Part shown: positions 54,963-63,054 of the stretch, piece by piece
Numbering within the stretch: position 1 is the first letter of the stretch
Layout of the letters: each line of letters opens with the position of its first letter
DNA from: Larkinella terrae
GTDB taxonomy: Bacteria; Bacteroidota; Bacteroidia; Cytophagales; Spirosomataceae
Length of the DNA: 64,000 bases
Reading direction: 5' to 3'
Assembly: GCF_009668025.1 (NCBI RefSeq)
Contig: NZ_WJXZ01000013.1
Location: 248,001-312,000, forward strand
Program-made: the position numbers and the translations under genes
The notes under the pieces: model-generated
Databases searched by the model: none
The model's input: only the letters and a program-made list of their open reading frames with translations
What the model was told of the DNA's origin: nothing

Positions 54963-56408
54963 TTAGCGCGGGCCCTGTCGGCGGCTGGTTTGCCGGACGC
55001 CAGTTCCCAATTTTGCATTATTGGTTACCTTATTATATCCTTCAAACGTTGAATTTTCGACGGTCGTGTTGTATGAATCCAGACTTAGTTGAATGGCGGT
55101 TCTGGAACTGTCAGTGGTTACAAATCGGGTTCCGTCGGTGATCCGGCTTTGCTTGATGCGGGCGCCAATGATACCGCTGTTGACGAAATGGCTGTTTTTA
55201 ACCAGCAATTCGGTTAACTGTCCGTTGTAATACCGAATGTTACCACCCCGAAAAGTGGTTCCGTTGACGGTAATCCGGCGCGAACCGGAATTCTCGTAAC
55301 TAATGTACGCATCTTTGTCGAACTCGCAACCGGGCCCGATGATGGTTTCTTCGTTGGTGGAACTTCCCCCGCCGTAGTTGGAAAATGAATTGCGGGCTCT
55401 GGTTTTTTCGGTTCGGACGTTGGTCAGCGTAACCGGGCCGCTGAACGTCAGAACGCCGTCAGTATCGGTAGCTTCCAGCCCTGCACCGCAATTCCGCGCC
55501 GTAAAGGTATTGATCAGGATCCGGTACGCGTGGTGCGATCCTTTCACGGCATTCACGCAGTTTTCCGCTTCGCCGGATTGAATTGTCGCTTTTGCCCGTT
55601 CCGAAATCCCAAACCCAACCCGAAAACCGCTGGCTTTGCAATTACTCCAGGTAACCCGGTGGTCCGAATCGGTTTGCTCACCCTCCGACCAGAAACCGGC
55701 GTATGGGCTGGTTCCCTTCGAGTTCCGGGCGACACAATGGGAAAAAACCGTACCGGGGGCGTTGTCACTATCGAAAAAGTCACCAACGCAATCGGTGGCG
55801 GTACAATACTCAAAGCGCGTATTCTTCGCGTAACCTCCGGCAATGAATGGGGATTTTCCACCTGCTTCGTGGTAGCGTTTCTGACCACTTGCCTGACAGT
55901 TTCGAAACACATTGCCATCTGAAACCGCCTTTTCTTCTCCTCGATTAAACAATTGATTCTCAACCACAAAAGAAGAAGCATCCGCATTTCGGATAGAAAT
56001 CCGATCGGCACCGCTGGCCGTACAACCGCCCAGATAGATGCCGCCTTCAATCGGGCTCCGGTCGCAGTCAATCGTTAGATCACGGACAAAAACCCGTTGT
56101 TTTCGGTTGGCAAAAAAGGCGTAACCCCGTTGGTTATTCCGAACAATAACCGTCCGGCCACTGCCCGCGCCCCGAATACTGATCGATGAACCGGTTATTT
56201 CAACGGGGCCCTGAATAAATGTTCCGGCGGGGTATTTAATCGTCCCTCCGCCCCGTTTCGTCAAATCCGCAATGGCCCGGTTAATCGCCGGTGTCAATTC
56301 CGTTTCACCCGGTTTTTTATAAGCCAGGACCGAAATTACCGGTTGTGCCAAACACACTGAAAACCAGCAGTTAATCAACGAAAAGGCCAACCAAATAGAA
56401 CGAATCAT
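54963..56408 (-). CDS. Secreted right-handed beta-helix protein, pectate-lyase-like
   Basis: 481 residues with a signal peptide (cut after SVCLA). It opens with 'NRAIADLTKRGGGTIKYPAG', the start of pectate-lyase_3/polygalacturonase-like beta-helices, then has short repeats of about 22 residues through the whole length (e.g. 'GNVFRNCQASGQ', 'NTRFEYCTATDC', 'GTVFSHCVARNS', 'VTWSNCKASG'), many with an inward Cys or Asn ladder. The catalytic acids are not obvious, so it may be a lyase, hydrolase or adhesin acting on polysaccharide. Monocistronic. Confidence 0.85.
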   Translation of the reverse strand: MIRSIWLAFSLINCWFSVCLAQPVISVLAYKKPGETELTPAINRAIADLTKRGGGTIKYPAGTFIQGPVEITGSSISIRGAGSGRTVIVRNNQRGYAFFANRKQRVFVRDLTIDCDRSPIEGGIYLGGCTASGADRISIRNADASSFVVENQLFNRGEEKAVSDGNVFRNCQASGQKRYHEAGGKSPFIAGGYAKNTRFEYCTATDCVGDFFDSDNAPGTVFSHCVARNSKGTSPYAGFWSEGEQTDSDHRVTWSNCKASGFRVGFGISERAKATIQSGEAENCVNAVKGSHHAYRILINTFTARNCGAGLEATDTDGVLTFSGPVTLTNVRTEKTRARNSFSNYGGGSSTNEETIIGPGCEFDKDAYISYENSGSRRITVNGTTFRGGNIRYYNGQLTELLVKNSHFVNSGIIGARIKQSRITDGTRFVTTDSSRTAIQLSLDSYNTTVENSTFEGYNKVTNNAKLGTGVRQTSRRQGPR

Positions 56409-56501
56409 ACAGAAAATAGTTAGTCCGGCGAATTATTATTATCCAACGGACGTTATTAACTTACATCCCTTTTTACATACGAACCAGTTAATCAACGTTT
56501 T

Positions 56502-57182
56502 ATGAAAAAAGCGCTGCTGATTCTTCTTGCTATTCTTCCGCTGAGCCTTGCCAGCATTGGCACTACGGTTAAACACGCTGCTCCGACAAAAATCGATCAA
56601 GGCAGTCTCTGGTCGGCGGTTTACAACGAATTGAATCTGGAAAGCATCGGTCTTCGGAAAGAGGTTTTTGACTACGCCCTGCGGGGTTTGCAGAAAACCG
56701 ATTTTGCCAAATCCATTCTCAGTATCGTCGATCTAAGTCAGCCGTCGAATCAGAAACGGCTGTATGTGATCGACCTTAATATGCACAAACTGCTGTTCCA
56801 GACCTACGTGGCTCACGGCCGAAATTCGGGCGAATTGATGGCGGCTTCGTTTTCAAATACTTCGTCGTCGTTTCAGTCCAGCCTGGGTTTTTACCAGACC
56901 CTTAATACGTATCAGGGCAAGCACGGTTTGTCGCTGCAATTAAAGGGATTGGAACGCGGTTTCAATGATAACGCGTTGAGTCGGGCGATCGTGATGCACG
57001 GCGCGGATTATGTTTGCGAAGATTTTATCCGCAAAACCGGTCGGCTGGGCCGGAGCCAAGGCTGTCCGGCCATTGCCAACGCCGTCAGCAAGGATATTAT
57101 TCAGGCTATCAAAGGTGGTTCCTGCCTGTTTGTGTATTCCCCCAATTCGGATTACCTGCAAAAATCGACGTTCCTGCTGTAA
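56502..57182 (+). CDS. Murein L,D-transpeptidase catalytic domain protein (YkuD_2 type)
   Basis: 226 residues with a signal peptide (MKKALLILLAILPLSLAS). The catalytic part has 'LYVIDLNMHKLLFQTYVAHG', 'RAIVMHGADYVCED' and 'GRLGRSQGCPAI' with the nucleophile Cys188, the short YkuD_2-like form. It should cross-link or modify peptidoglycan stems or anchor outer-membrane proteins. Its stop (57180-57182) touches the stop of the convergent L,D-transpeptidase gene with no base between. Confidence 0.9.
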   Translation: MKKALLILLAILPLSLASIGTTVKHAAPTKIDQGSLWSAVYNELNLESIGLRKEVFDYALRGLQKTDFAKSILSIVDLSQPSNQKRLYVIDLNMHKLLFQTYVAHGRNSGELMAASFSNTSSSFQSSLGFYQTLNTYQGKHGLSLQLKGLERGFNDNALSRAIVMHGADYVCEDFIRKTGRLGRSQGCPAIANAVSKDIIQAIKGGSCLFVYSPNSDYLQKSTFLL

Positions 57183-58388
57183 TTACATCGGGCGACCGTC
57201 CAGGTCATAGACGTCCTTGTAATACCGCAACTGCCCTTTTTCGTCGATATCAACCCGGTTGTAGACTACAAAAACCGGAAACGGTTTTGGTAATTTAAGC
57301 GTCTGCGGTTTTTGATCGATCATGCAGCGGTTCATAAATCCTTCATCAAGAACCGGCGCATTCATCAGGTAATTGGCCAGCTCGACCGGTTTTTGAACCC
57401 GCATGCAGCCGTGGCTCCGCCAGCGGTCGGAGGTTAAGTCGAACAGATCTCGGGCGTTGGTGTCGTGTAAGTATATAGCTCCCGGCCCAGTCAGATTGAA
57501 CTTAATCAACCCCAGGGAATTGCTGCAACCGGAAGCCTGCCGAAACCGGTACGGAAAATTTTCGGCGGTCATTTCTTCCCAGTCAATTTCGGACGGATCA
57601 ATGACGTTTTCTTTGTCATCCAGCACGTCCATATTCTGGCTTTCCAGGTATTGCGGATTTTCCTGCACCTTCGGAAGAATTTCTTTCAGGCCGATTCCGC
57701 GAGGAACGTTCCAGTAAGGATAGGTCACAATATCAGTCAAATAGGTCGTAAAGAAGGGCGTTTTACTGTCTTTTTTCCCGGCAATTACGTCCATCGGCAA
57801 CAGGCATTTCCCACTTCGGTCGTAAATATTCAACTGTGCGGCTGGAATGTTGACCACCAGAAACCGGTCAAAATCAAAGCGGTTTAGGTACCGGTAAAAA
57901 TTGAGCGTTTGCCGAACGTATTTGGCAGTATCATACACGCCCGCTTTCCGAAGCCGCAAAAAGTGCTTGACCAGCGTCGGGTAATGCCCGAAAACTGCCG
58001 TCTTTTTCAGAGAATCCAGCGCCGATCGGCCCTCGTCTTTCTTGAGCATGGAGATGGCCCAGACGGTGTCCACTTTCTCCGGAATCTTGTTGTACGTAAT
58101 TCGCGACGGTTTCAGCCCGTAGCGGAGTTCGAGCAGTAAACCGGTAAATTTCTCGCCAAATTCTTTTTTGCTGTCACTCTCGACGAACGAATACCGGTTG
58201 GTATCAATGCCCACGGAATCGGCCGCCCGGCACAATTGCCGCATCACCAGCTCGGCCGGTTTTCGGTCCCACCCTTCGGCAGTGACTTCATTTTTGTTGA
58301 ATACACCATAATGCCTCAGCGCGAACCAGGCTACTAATGCGACAACAACGACACTTGATATGACAATAATAAGGTTACGCCGTTCCAT
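57183..58388 (-). CDS. L,D-transpeptidase, YcbB/LdtD-like
   Basis: 401 residues with an N-terminal membrane anchor (LIIVISSVVVVALVAWFAL). The YkuD domain has 'FLVVNIPAAQLNIYDRSGKC', 'FPYRFRQASGCSNSLGLIKF', 'GAIYLHDTNARDLFDL' and the catalytic 'SHGCMRVQ' with Cys328. This arrangement, with a helical region before the catalytic core, is that of YcbB-type enzymes that make 3-3 cross-links in peptidoglycan. The peptidoglycan-binding module common in E. coli LdtD is not recognisable. It is convergent with a second transpeptidase. Confidence 0.92.
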   Translation of the reverse strand: MERRNLIIVISSVVVVALVAWFALRHYGVFNKNEVTAEGWDRKPAELVMRQLCRAADSVGIDTNRYSFVESDSKKEFGEKFTGLLLELRYGLKPSRITYNKIPEKVDTVWAISMLKKDEGRSALDSLKKTAVFGHYPTLVKHFLRLRKAGVYDTAKYVRQTLNFYRYLNRFDFDRFLVVNIPAAQLNIYDRSGKCLLPMDVIAGKKDSKTPFFTTYLTDIVTYPYWNVPRGIGLKEILPKVQENPQYLESQNMDVLDDKENVIDPSEIDWEEMTAENFPYRFRQASGCSNSLGLIKFNLTGPGAIYLHDTNARDLFDLTSDRWRSHGCMRVQKPVELANYLMNAPVLDEGFMNRCMIDQKPQTLKLPKPFPVFVVYNRVDIDEKGQLRYYKDVYDLDGRPM

Positions 58389-58467
58389 AGTTTGTTGAAT
58401 TAATCAATAGCTATAAAACTGCGTTTTGGATGGTGGTGTTTAACTTTTGGCGGAATTCCTTCATAAA

Positions 58468-58506
58468 AAACCCCGGCCAGTTGATTAATTCAACACCTGC
58501 CGGGGC
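58468..58506 (-). terminator. Rho-independent terminator for the metallo-hydrolase gene (minus strand)
   Basis: CCCCGGC arms around TTGATTAATTCAA (itself a palindrome) form a strong hairpin; on the minus strand it is followed by TTTTTTATG. It lies beyond MITE-like copy 5, downstream of the gene ending at 58687, and upstream of the L,D-transpeptidase gene in the same direction. Confidence 0.7.
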
Positions 58507-58542
58507 CTCGGGATTTTGCTAGTTAGTGAAGATCAGCCTTGC

Positions 58543-58685
58543 TAAGAGACAGCTTAAAATTTATAATTTCCATTTTCAACTTTGCCCCCAACCCCCTAAA
58601 GGGGCTTTAACTGGCATTTCGAAGCCCCCTTTAGGGGGTTGGGGGCAAAGTGGAAAGGGAAAATCCGTATTTTTGACAGTCTTTA
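58543..58685. repeat. MITE-like palindromic element, copy 5
   Basis: 143 bp. Left end 'TAAGAGACAGCTTAAAATTT', right end 'ATTTTTGACAGTCTTTAA'. The core is GCCCCCAACCCCCTAAAGGGG then GGCATTTCGAAGCCCCCTTT and GGGGGTTGGGGGC. It ends 1 nt before the stop codon of the metallo-hydrolase gene (58687-58689). Confidence 0.85.
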
Positions 58686-58686
58686 A

Positions 58687-59649
58687 CTACTTTCTAGTTT
58701 TACTGCCAAATAGAAGCATCACCGTTCCCACAATCAGGCCAATGCTGAGCACCCGGGCCACATGATACGATACCGGCGGGGGCATATCTACGATGCCCTC
58801 TTCATTGGTATGGGCCGGTTGTTTGGCATAGCGGCCGTTTTTCGGCACCTCTTCAGCGTCAAAATTATGAATCAGATCTTCCAGCAGTTGGGGCAGGTTG
58901 ATTCCCCGAATGGCTTTCCCGTGACCGGTTCCGGCAGCGGTTGGGTTCAGAGCCGCCAGTTGCTGAATGGAACGTTTGGCGGCTTCCCAATCAATCGTAA
59001 AATAAGCCGGAGGGCCGTGCAGCACTTCTTTCTGAGTCATTACTGAAATGGCCGAATTTTGATTCGTATTGGTAAACGCATCCCCCGCAATCAATGCGCG
59101 GTCGCTTTCTCGGAACAACGAAACGTGGCCGGGCGAATGTCCGGGCGTGTGAATCACCTTCCAGTCGGGCAATCCCGGAACCACACCGTCGGCCGGAAAA
59201 GGATGAACCCGGTCCCCAAAGTTATACGGAGCGGTCGGAAACATCCACGACATGTAGGCCATTGCGCCCCCACCAACGGCGGGGTCCGGCGGTGGATAAT
59301 GCGATTTCCCCTGCAAAAACGGCATTTCCAGCGGATGCGCATAAATGGGCACCTTGCCCCAGTCTTTCAATAATGTTTCGAGCGATCCGGCATGGTCGAA
59401 GTGTCCGTGGGTCAGAATAATGGCCTGGGGCGGGTTGTTTTCCCCGAACAATTCGGCGGCTTTTTTCCGGATCGGGTCCGCTCCGCTCGGCGTTCCGGTA
59501 TCCACCAGCACCCACTTTCCACCGGGCTGCGGTTCACCGACAAAATACACGTTTACAAACACATTTTTCAGTCCTCGGACATCCGTAGCAACGTCATACG
59601 TTCCCAATTCTGCACTGGTTGTCTGGTTTTCAACAGTCTGACTTTCCAT
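58687..59649 (-). CDS. MBL-fold metallo-hydrolase with C-terminal membrane tail
   Basis: 320 residues. Metallo-beta-lactamase fold with 'VLVDTGTPSG', the HxHxDH metal site 'LTHGHFDHAGS', 'HTPGHSPGHVSLF' and 'LIAGDAF'. A hydrophobic helix close to the C-terminus ('VARVLSIGLIVGTVMLLFG') with a KTRK end suggests a tail-anchored protein, unusual for the family. There is no signal peptide, so the catalytic part probably faces the cytoplasm. Substrate unknown: thioesters, lactones or phosphoesters are possible. A MITE-like element touches the stop. Confidence 0.9.
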   Translation of the reverse strand: MESQTVENQTTSAELGTYDVATDVRGLKNVFVNVYFVGEPQPGGKWVLVDTGTPSGADPIRKKAAELFGENNPPQAIILTHGHFDHAGSLETLLKDWGKVPIYAHPLEMPFLQGKSHYPPPDPAVGGGAMAYMSWMFPTAPYNFGDRVHPFPADGVVPGLPDWKVIHTPGHSPGHVSLFRESDRALIAGDAFTNTNQNSAISVMTQKEVLHGPPAYFTIDWEAAKRSIQQLAALNPTAAGTGHGKAIRGINLPQLLEDLIHNFDAEEVPKNGRYAKQPAHTNEEGIVDMPPPVSYHVARVLSIGLIVGTVMLLFGSKTRK

Positions 59650-59839
59650 ACCCCTCGTTTTTATGGTTTAAATTTTTAACCGGAAGAGAGCGGTTTTGTT
59701 GGTATTTATTAGTTACTGCTTCAATCCGCATGGATAAAATCAGCCGGTTCAAACGTCCGCGTCATAGCTGTTGTTCATCAAAACCCCATAATCGTAAACC
59801 TAATTCCTGAACAATACTGGCAGCCGTTCCAAATTTGTA

Positions 59840-59847
59840 TATCTTTG
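59840..59847 (+). promoter_or_regulatory. Promoter -7 box for the small coiled-coil protein
   Basis: TATCTTTG is a full TAnnTTTG match 22 nt before the ATG at 59870. The rest of the gap 59650-59869 shows no other feature. Confidence 0.6.
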
Positions 59848-59869
59848 CGAGCGAAAACCGCCGTCGACG

Positions 59870-60169
59870 ATGCGAGTCCTGAAAGTAACTAAATATAGCC
59901 CTATTTTACACGAATTACGGGCATCGTGGGGTGTGCTTCAGGCCGGGAAGTACTTGCTGTCTGAATCCATGCAAAACCGGACACCAGCCGATGATTTGTT
60001 CGCTTACCAGAGTGCGGTGGCCGAAATTGGTCGGATTGAGCGGAAACTGGAAATTCTCTACGACGAAATTCAGGCCGTCGAATTGCTACACCAGGCCGCT
60101 ATTCTGACGGGTAATTACGAAGACATGTCGAGCCGCAAACGCTCGAACGATAACTCGTCTCTCAATTAA
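59870..60169 (+). CDS. Small helical protein, unrecognised
   Basis: 99 residues, mainly helical with a coiled-coil-like centre ('IGRIERKLEILYDEIQAVEL'). No membrane segment. A good promoter box lies 22 nt upstream, which supports real expression. Its stop overlaps the stop of the convergent DeoR-type gene (60166-60169). I do not know a family for it. Confidence 0.65.
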   Translation: MRVLKVTKYSPILHELRASWGVLQAGKYLLSESMQNRTPADDLFAYQSAVAEIGRIERKLEILYDEIQAVELLHQAAILTGNYEDMSSRKRSNDNSSLN

Positions 60170-60918
60170 TTTACGATCCGAACACCCCGTTCGCGGTATA
60201 ATTCCAGTACATCCGGATTGGCCGCCTGGTCGGTCACGATGACCTGAATCAGACTCAAAGGCGCGAAATGGAAATATTTGTCTTTTTCCAGTTTCGTCGA
60301 ATCACAAAGCATATACACTGCGTCGGCCTGACTAGCCATCGCCAGCGTCATTCCGGCCTCGCTTTCACTATGAGCCGATAAACCGTGCTGCGCCGAAATC
60401 CCATCCACACCCAGAAAAGCCTTATGCGCCCGGTAACGGGCAACGTGCTCGTTGGCAATCAGTCCATGAACCGCCTGCCGCTTTGAATCAACCTCCCCAC
60501 CAACCAGATTCACTTTCACTTCCGAATCCAGCAATTCATTCACAACAGGCAATGAATTGGTAATCAACTGAATACGTTTATTCCGAATAAACTGGCAGAG
60601 CCGAAAAACCGTACTGCCGCAGTCCATGAAAATAATATCTCCCTCGTTGATTTCCTGAGCCGCCAGTCTGCAGATATAGTCTTTGTTCTCGGAATTAACG
60701 GCGGTTTTGTTCGCAAACTGAACCGGGTTGATGGCTAAGCCCACTTTCATAGCCCCGCCGTGGGTTCGGTAAATCAGACCGTCGGCAGCCATCGCCGTTA
60801 AATCCCGGCGAATGGTAATTTCCGACGTTTGAATCAACTCCGCCAGTTCCTTCACCTCGACTGACCCTTTTTCTTCGACCGTTTGTAAAATGATCCGCTT
60901 GCGGTTTGGAAAGTTCAT
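60166..60918 (-). CDS. DeoR/GlpR-family transcriptional regulator
   Basis: 250 residues from ATG 60918 (MNFPNRKRIILQTVEEKGSV); the frame is open to 60948. N-terminal HTH 'VEVKELAELIQTSEITIRRD' and 'LTAMAADGLIYRTHGGAM', then the sugar-phosphate sensor domain with 'IIFMDCGSTVFRLCQFI', 'ITNSLPVV' and 'AFLGVDGISAQHGLSA'. Such proteins repress sugar genes and are released by phosphorylated sugars. It is divergent from nudK across a short region with AATCAAAA direct repeats, which may be its own operator. Confidence 0.93.
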   Translation of the reverse strand: MNFPNRKRIILQTVEEKGSVEVKELAELIQTSEITIRRDLTAMAADGLIYRTHGGAMKVGLAINPVQFANKTAVNSENKDYICRLAAQEINEGDIIFMDCGSTVFRLCQFIRNKRIQLITNSLPVVNELLDSEVKVNLVGGEVDSKRQAVHGLIANEHVARYRAHKAFLGVDGISAQHGLSAHSESEAGMTLAMASQADAVYMLCDSTKLEKDKYFHFAPLSLIQVIVTDQAANPDVLELYRERGVRIVN

Positions 60919-60952
60919 ATAGATGCCATTAATTTGCAATTCGCTCAAGAAT

Positions 60953-60978
60953 AATCAAAATCAATCAAAAACAACCAA
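60953..60978. promoter_or_regulatory. Direct repeat AATCAAAA in the DeoR-nudK intergenic region
   Basis: AATCAAAA at 60953-60960 and 60963-60970, then AACAACCAA: a 10-bp period, one helical turn. It lies between the divergent starts of the DeoR-type gene and nudK, so it can affect both. Confidence 0.5.
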
Positions 60979-60985
60979 TATTAGC

Positions 60986-61567
60986 ATGAATAATTCACGG
61001 GTGCAGTTGCTCAAAGATGAAGTTTTATCCGACAACTGGTACGTTCTTCGCAAGGTAACATTCAAATATTTACGGAAAGATGGCATTTGGGAAACCCAGA
61101 CCCGGGAAGCCTACGATCGCGGAAATGGCGCAACGATTTTACTCCATAATACTGAGAAAAATACCGTCATTCTGACGCGGCAATTCCGGATGCCGACATA
61201 CGTCAACGGAAACGCCAGCGGTTTGCTGATCGAAGCCTGCGCCGGTTTGCTGGATAACGACAATCCGGAAGATGCCATCCGACGGGAAACGGAAGAGGAA
61301 ACCGGTTTTGTGGTGACAAATATTCAGAAAGTGTTCGAAGCCTACATGAGCCCCGGTTCTGTAACGGAGAAACTTTATTTTTTCACAGCCGAATATTCCG
61401 ATACAACGGAGAAACGGGTTGGTGGCGGCATTGACGAGGAAGATATTGATGTGCTGGAATTACCGCTTTCACAGGCCATGCAGATGGTCGGCCAGGGAGA
61501 AATTGTCGATGGCAAAACGATCATGCTGCTTCAGCATCTGTTCATTCAACAACTCCTTTCGGTTTAA
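60986..61567 (+). CDS. nudK: GDP-mannose pyrophosphatase (Nudix)
   Basis: 193 residues from ATG 60986 ([20 protein letters not shown]); the longer frame overlaps the divergent gene. The Nudix box is intact: '[10 protein letters not shown]' (RExxEExG) after '[14 protein letters not shown]'. '[20 protein letters not shown]' is diagnostic for the NudK branch. It hydrolyses GDP-mannose and related sugar nucleotides. It contrasts with the degenerate Nudix domain of AraR in the same window. Divergent from a DeoR-type regulator that may control it. Confidence 0.92.
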   Translation: MNNSRVQLLKDEVLSDNWYVLRKVTFKYLRKDGIWETQTREAYDRGNGATILLHNTEKNTVILTRQFRMPTYVNGNASGLLIEACAGLLDNDNPEDAIRRETEEETGFVVTNIQKVFEAYMSPGSVTEKLYFFTAEYSDTTEKRVGGGIDEEDIDVLELPLSQAMQMVGQGEIVDGKTIMLLQHLFIQQLLSV

Positions 61568-61699
61568 AGGAAAATCGGGAAGTAATCAGTCAACCAGAGC
61601 GGTTTTTGCAACCAGTTTGTTGATGGAAATAGATCAATGAACCGGCCACTCGGAAGTCGGCCAGCGGAACCGGCAATCCTCCATTGGCGAATAAAAGAT

Positions 61700-61751
61700 A
61701 AAAATAACTCCAACCTCCCACTTCACATCCACTACACACCGGAGGTTGGAG
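61700..61751 (-). terminator. Terminator of the small 66-residue gene (minus strand)
   Basis: Arms CTCCAACCTCC (61708-61718) and GGAGGTTGGAG (61741-61751) are perfect; on the minus strand TTATTTTTATC follows. It lies 44 bp after the stop at 61795. Confidence 0.65.
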
Positions 61752-61794
61752 TCGTCATTCACAAGTTTACGGGGAAAACGGAATCAGGCATCAA

Positions 61795-61995
61795 CTAAAC
61801 AAACTCACGTCTCGCATTCCGGCGAATAACCGGCGGCAAACCACTCAGATAAAAATCATCGATGGGTTGGTTCCAAACTTGCTTAAAACGTTCTTCAAGC
61901 GCCCGGTAATCGAGCGGATTCATATTGGGGGAATTCAATTTATACAATTCGTCTCCCATAATGCAGGAAATCCAGAAAAATGCGTCGTATTTCAT
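61795..61995 (-). CDS. Small unrecognised protein (66 residues)
   Basis: Short frame with a helix-rich sequence ('NPLDYRALEERFKQVWNQPI', 'DDFYLSGLPPVIRRNARREF'). No membrane segment or known motif. A rho-independent terminator in the right place supports it being a real gene. Role unknown. Confidence 0.55.
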   Translation of the reverse strand: MKYDAFFWISCIMGDELYKLNSPNMNPLDYRALEERFKQVWNQPIDDFYLSGLPPVIRRNARREFV

Positions 61996-62245
61996 AGATA
62001 GGATGATTTATGGATACAAAGTAATTGGAAGGGCATTAAAACGAGGTGTAAAGCGAATTAAGTCAGCCTTAAAAATGAACGTAATTAGATATATGAAGAT
62101 TAAAAGCGAATTAAAACGGATTATTTGGCCGGACACTGATCCCGGTAAAGTATAAAAACCGATTTAATCCCGTTTTATTTATTCATCTTTATGGAGCCGG
62201 TTTTATTAAAAATTTGTTCACTATATAGAGCCAAAAGTAATTGCC

Positions 62246-62509
62246 ATGTTAACCCTGGAAGAAGCCTATACTGACATGCTCCGCTCGCTAATCGGGCTGC
62301 GGAAATACGTCAAAATCTTTTATTCGACTGAACTGCACGAGTTGCTGTCACTCACATCGATTATTACGGATTTGGTACCCGGACCTGATGGGGATTCAAT
62401 CGTGCTGGTATCAGGCGAGGTGATCCCGATAGCCCGGCTGGTGAACGTGGACGGCGTTTATGCACCTGGTCAGGAAGATTATACTGATTGTCTGGTCTGC
62501 CGTATTTAA
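62246..62509 (+). CDS. Small beta-strand-rich protein, Rof/Sm-like at best
   Basis: 87 residues: an N-terminal helix ('TLEEAYTDMLRSLIGLRKYV') and then strands 'LSLTSIITDLVPGPDGDSIV', 'LVSGEVIPIARLVNVDGVYA' that could form an Sm-like barrel as in Rho-off proteins. The likeness is weak and the assignment is inference. It stands between a small unknown gene and the cold-shock gene on the + strand. Two cysteines near the end (DCLVCRI). Confidence 0.55.
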   Translation: MLTLEEAYTDMLRSLIGLRKYVKIFYSTELHELLSLTSIITDLVPGPDGDSIVLVSGEVIPIARLVNVDGVYAPGQEDYTDCLVCRI

Positions 62510-62692
62510 TTTGAAATACCACTCCTTCAGACGCGTCAAGGTTCTTTTCTTACCCTTATTCTATTTAATTTCACACTGTATTTTTCGTTCCAGGCTAAAT
62601 AAACCCCGGTTATACGCAAAAAACTAGGATAAAATTTGGATTGGAATTTAAAAATATAGTCTTTTATACAAATTTTTTTCAATCACAATTCA

Positions 62693-62884
62693 ATGCAAAC
62701 AGGAGTAGTAAAATTTTTTAATGAAACCAAAGGATACGGTTTCATTAAACCGGATGCACCAGGTGAGGACATCTTTGTTCATTCAACTGGTCTCGTCGAT
62801 CAAATCCGCGAAAACGACAAAGTTAGATTTGAAGTTGAACGTGGCAAAAAAGGTCTGAACGCTGTAAACGTAGAACTGGTATAA
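62693..62884 (+). CDS. Cold-shock protein (CspA family)
   Basis: 63 residues: single OB fold with RNP1 'KGYGFI' and RNP2 'DIFVH', 'GVVKFFNETKGYGF' start and 'GLNAVNVELV' end. It binds single-stranded RNA/DNA and acts as RNA chaperone. The A/T-rich leader 62510-62692 is 180 bp without any other gene, consistent with the long 5' untranslated regions of csp mRNAs. A strong terminator follows. Monocistronic. Confidence 0.96.
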   Translation: MQTGVVKFFNETKGYGFIKPDAPGEDIFVHSTGLVDQIRENDKVRFEVERGKKGLNAVNVELV

Positions 62885-62916
62885 TCGAAAGATAGAGCCG
62901 TCTTAGTTTCAAGAAG

Positions 62917-62946
62917 AAAACATGCCTCACGGCATGTTTTTTTTTG
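62917..62946 (+). terminator. Rho-independent terminator of the cold-shock gene
   Basis: AAAACATGCC (62917-62926), loop TCAC, GGCATGTTTT (62931-62940) and a run of nine T in total to 62945. It is 33 bp after the stop. Confidence 0.9.
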
Positions 62947-63054
62947 CCCGCTGAATCAGAATCATTTACCGTCGCATTACCGCTTTTCTGGACAGCGTTT
63001 ATTGAAAAACCGGCCTTTCCTGCTTTTTTTGCGGTTTCATTTCGCAAACCAGTC

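Noticed and set aside
61925-62155. 76-codon + strand frame
   Set aside because: It overlaps the reverse-strand 66-residue gene, is Lys/Arg-rich and A/T biased, and has no promoter or family match.
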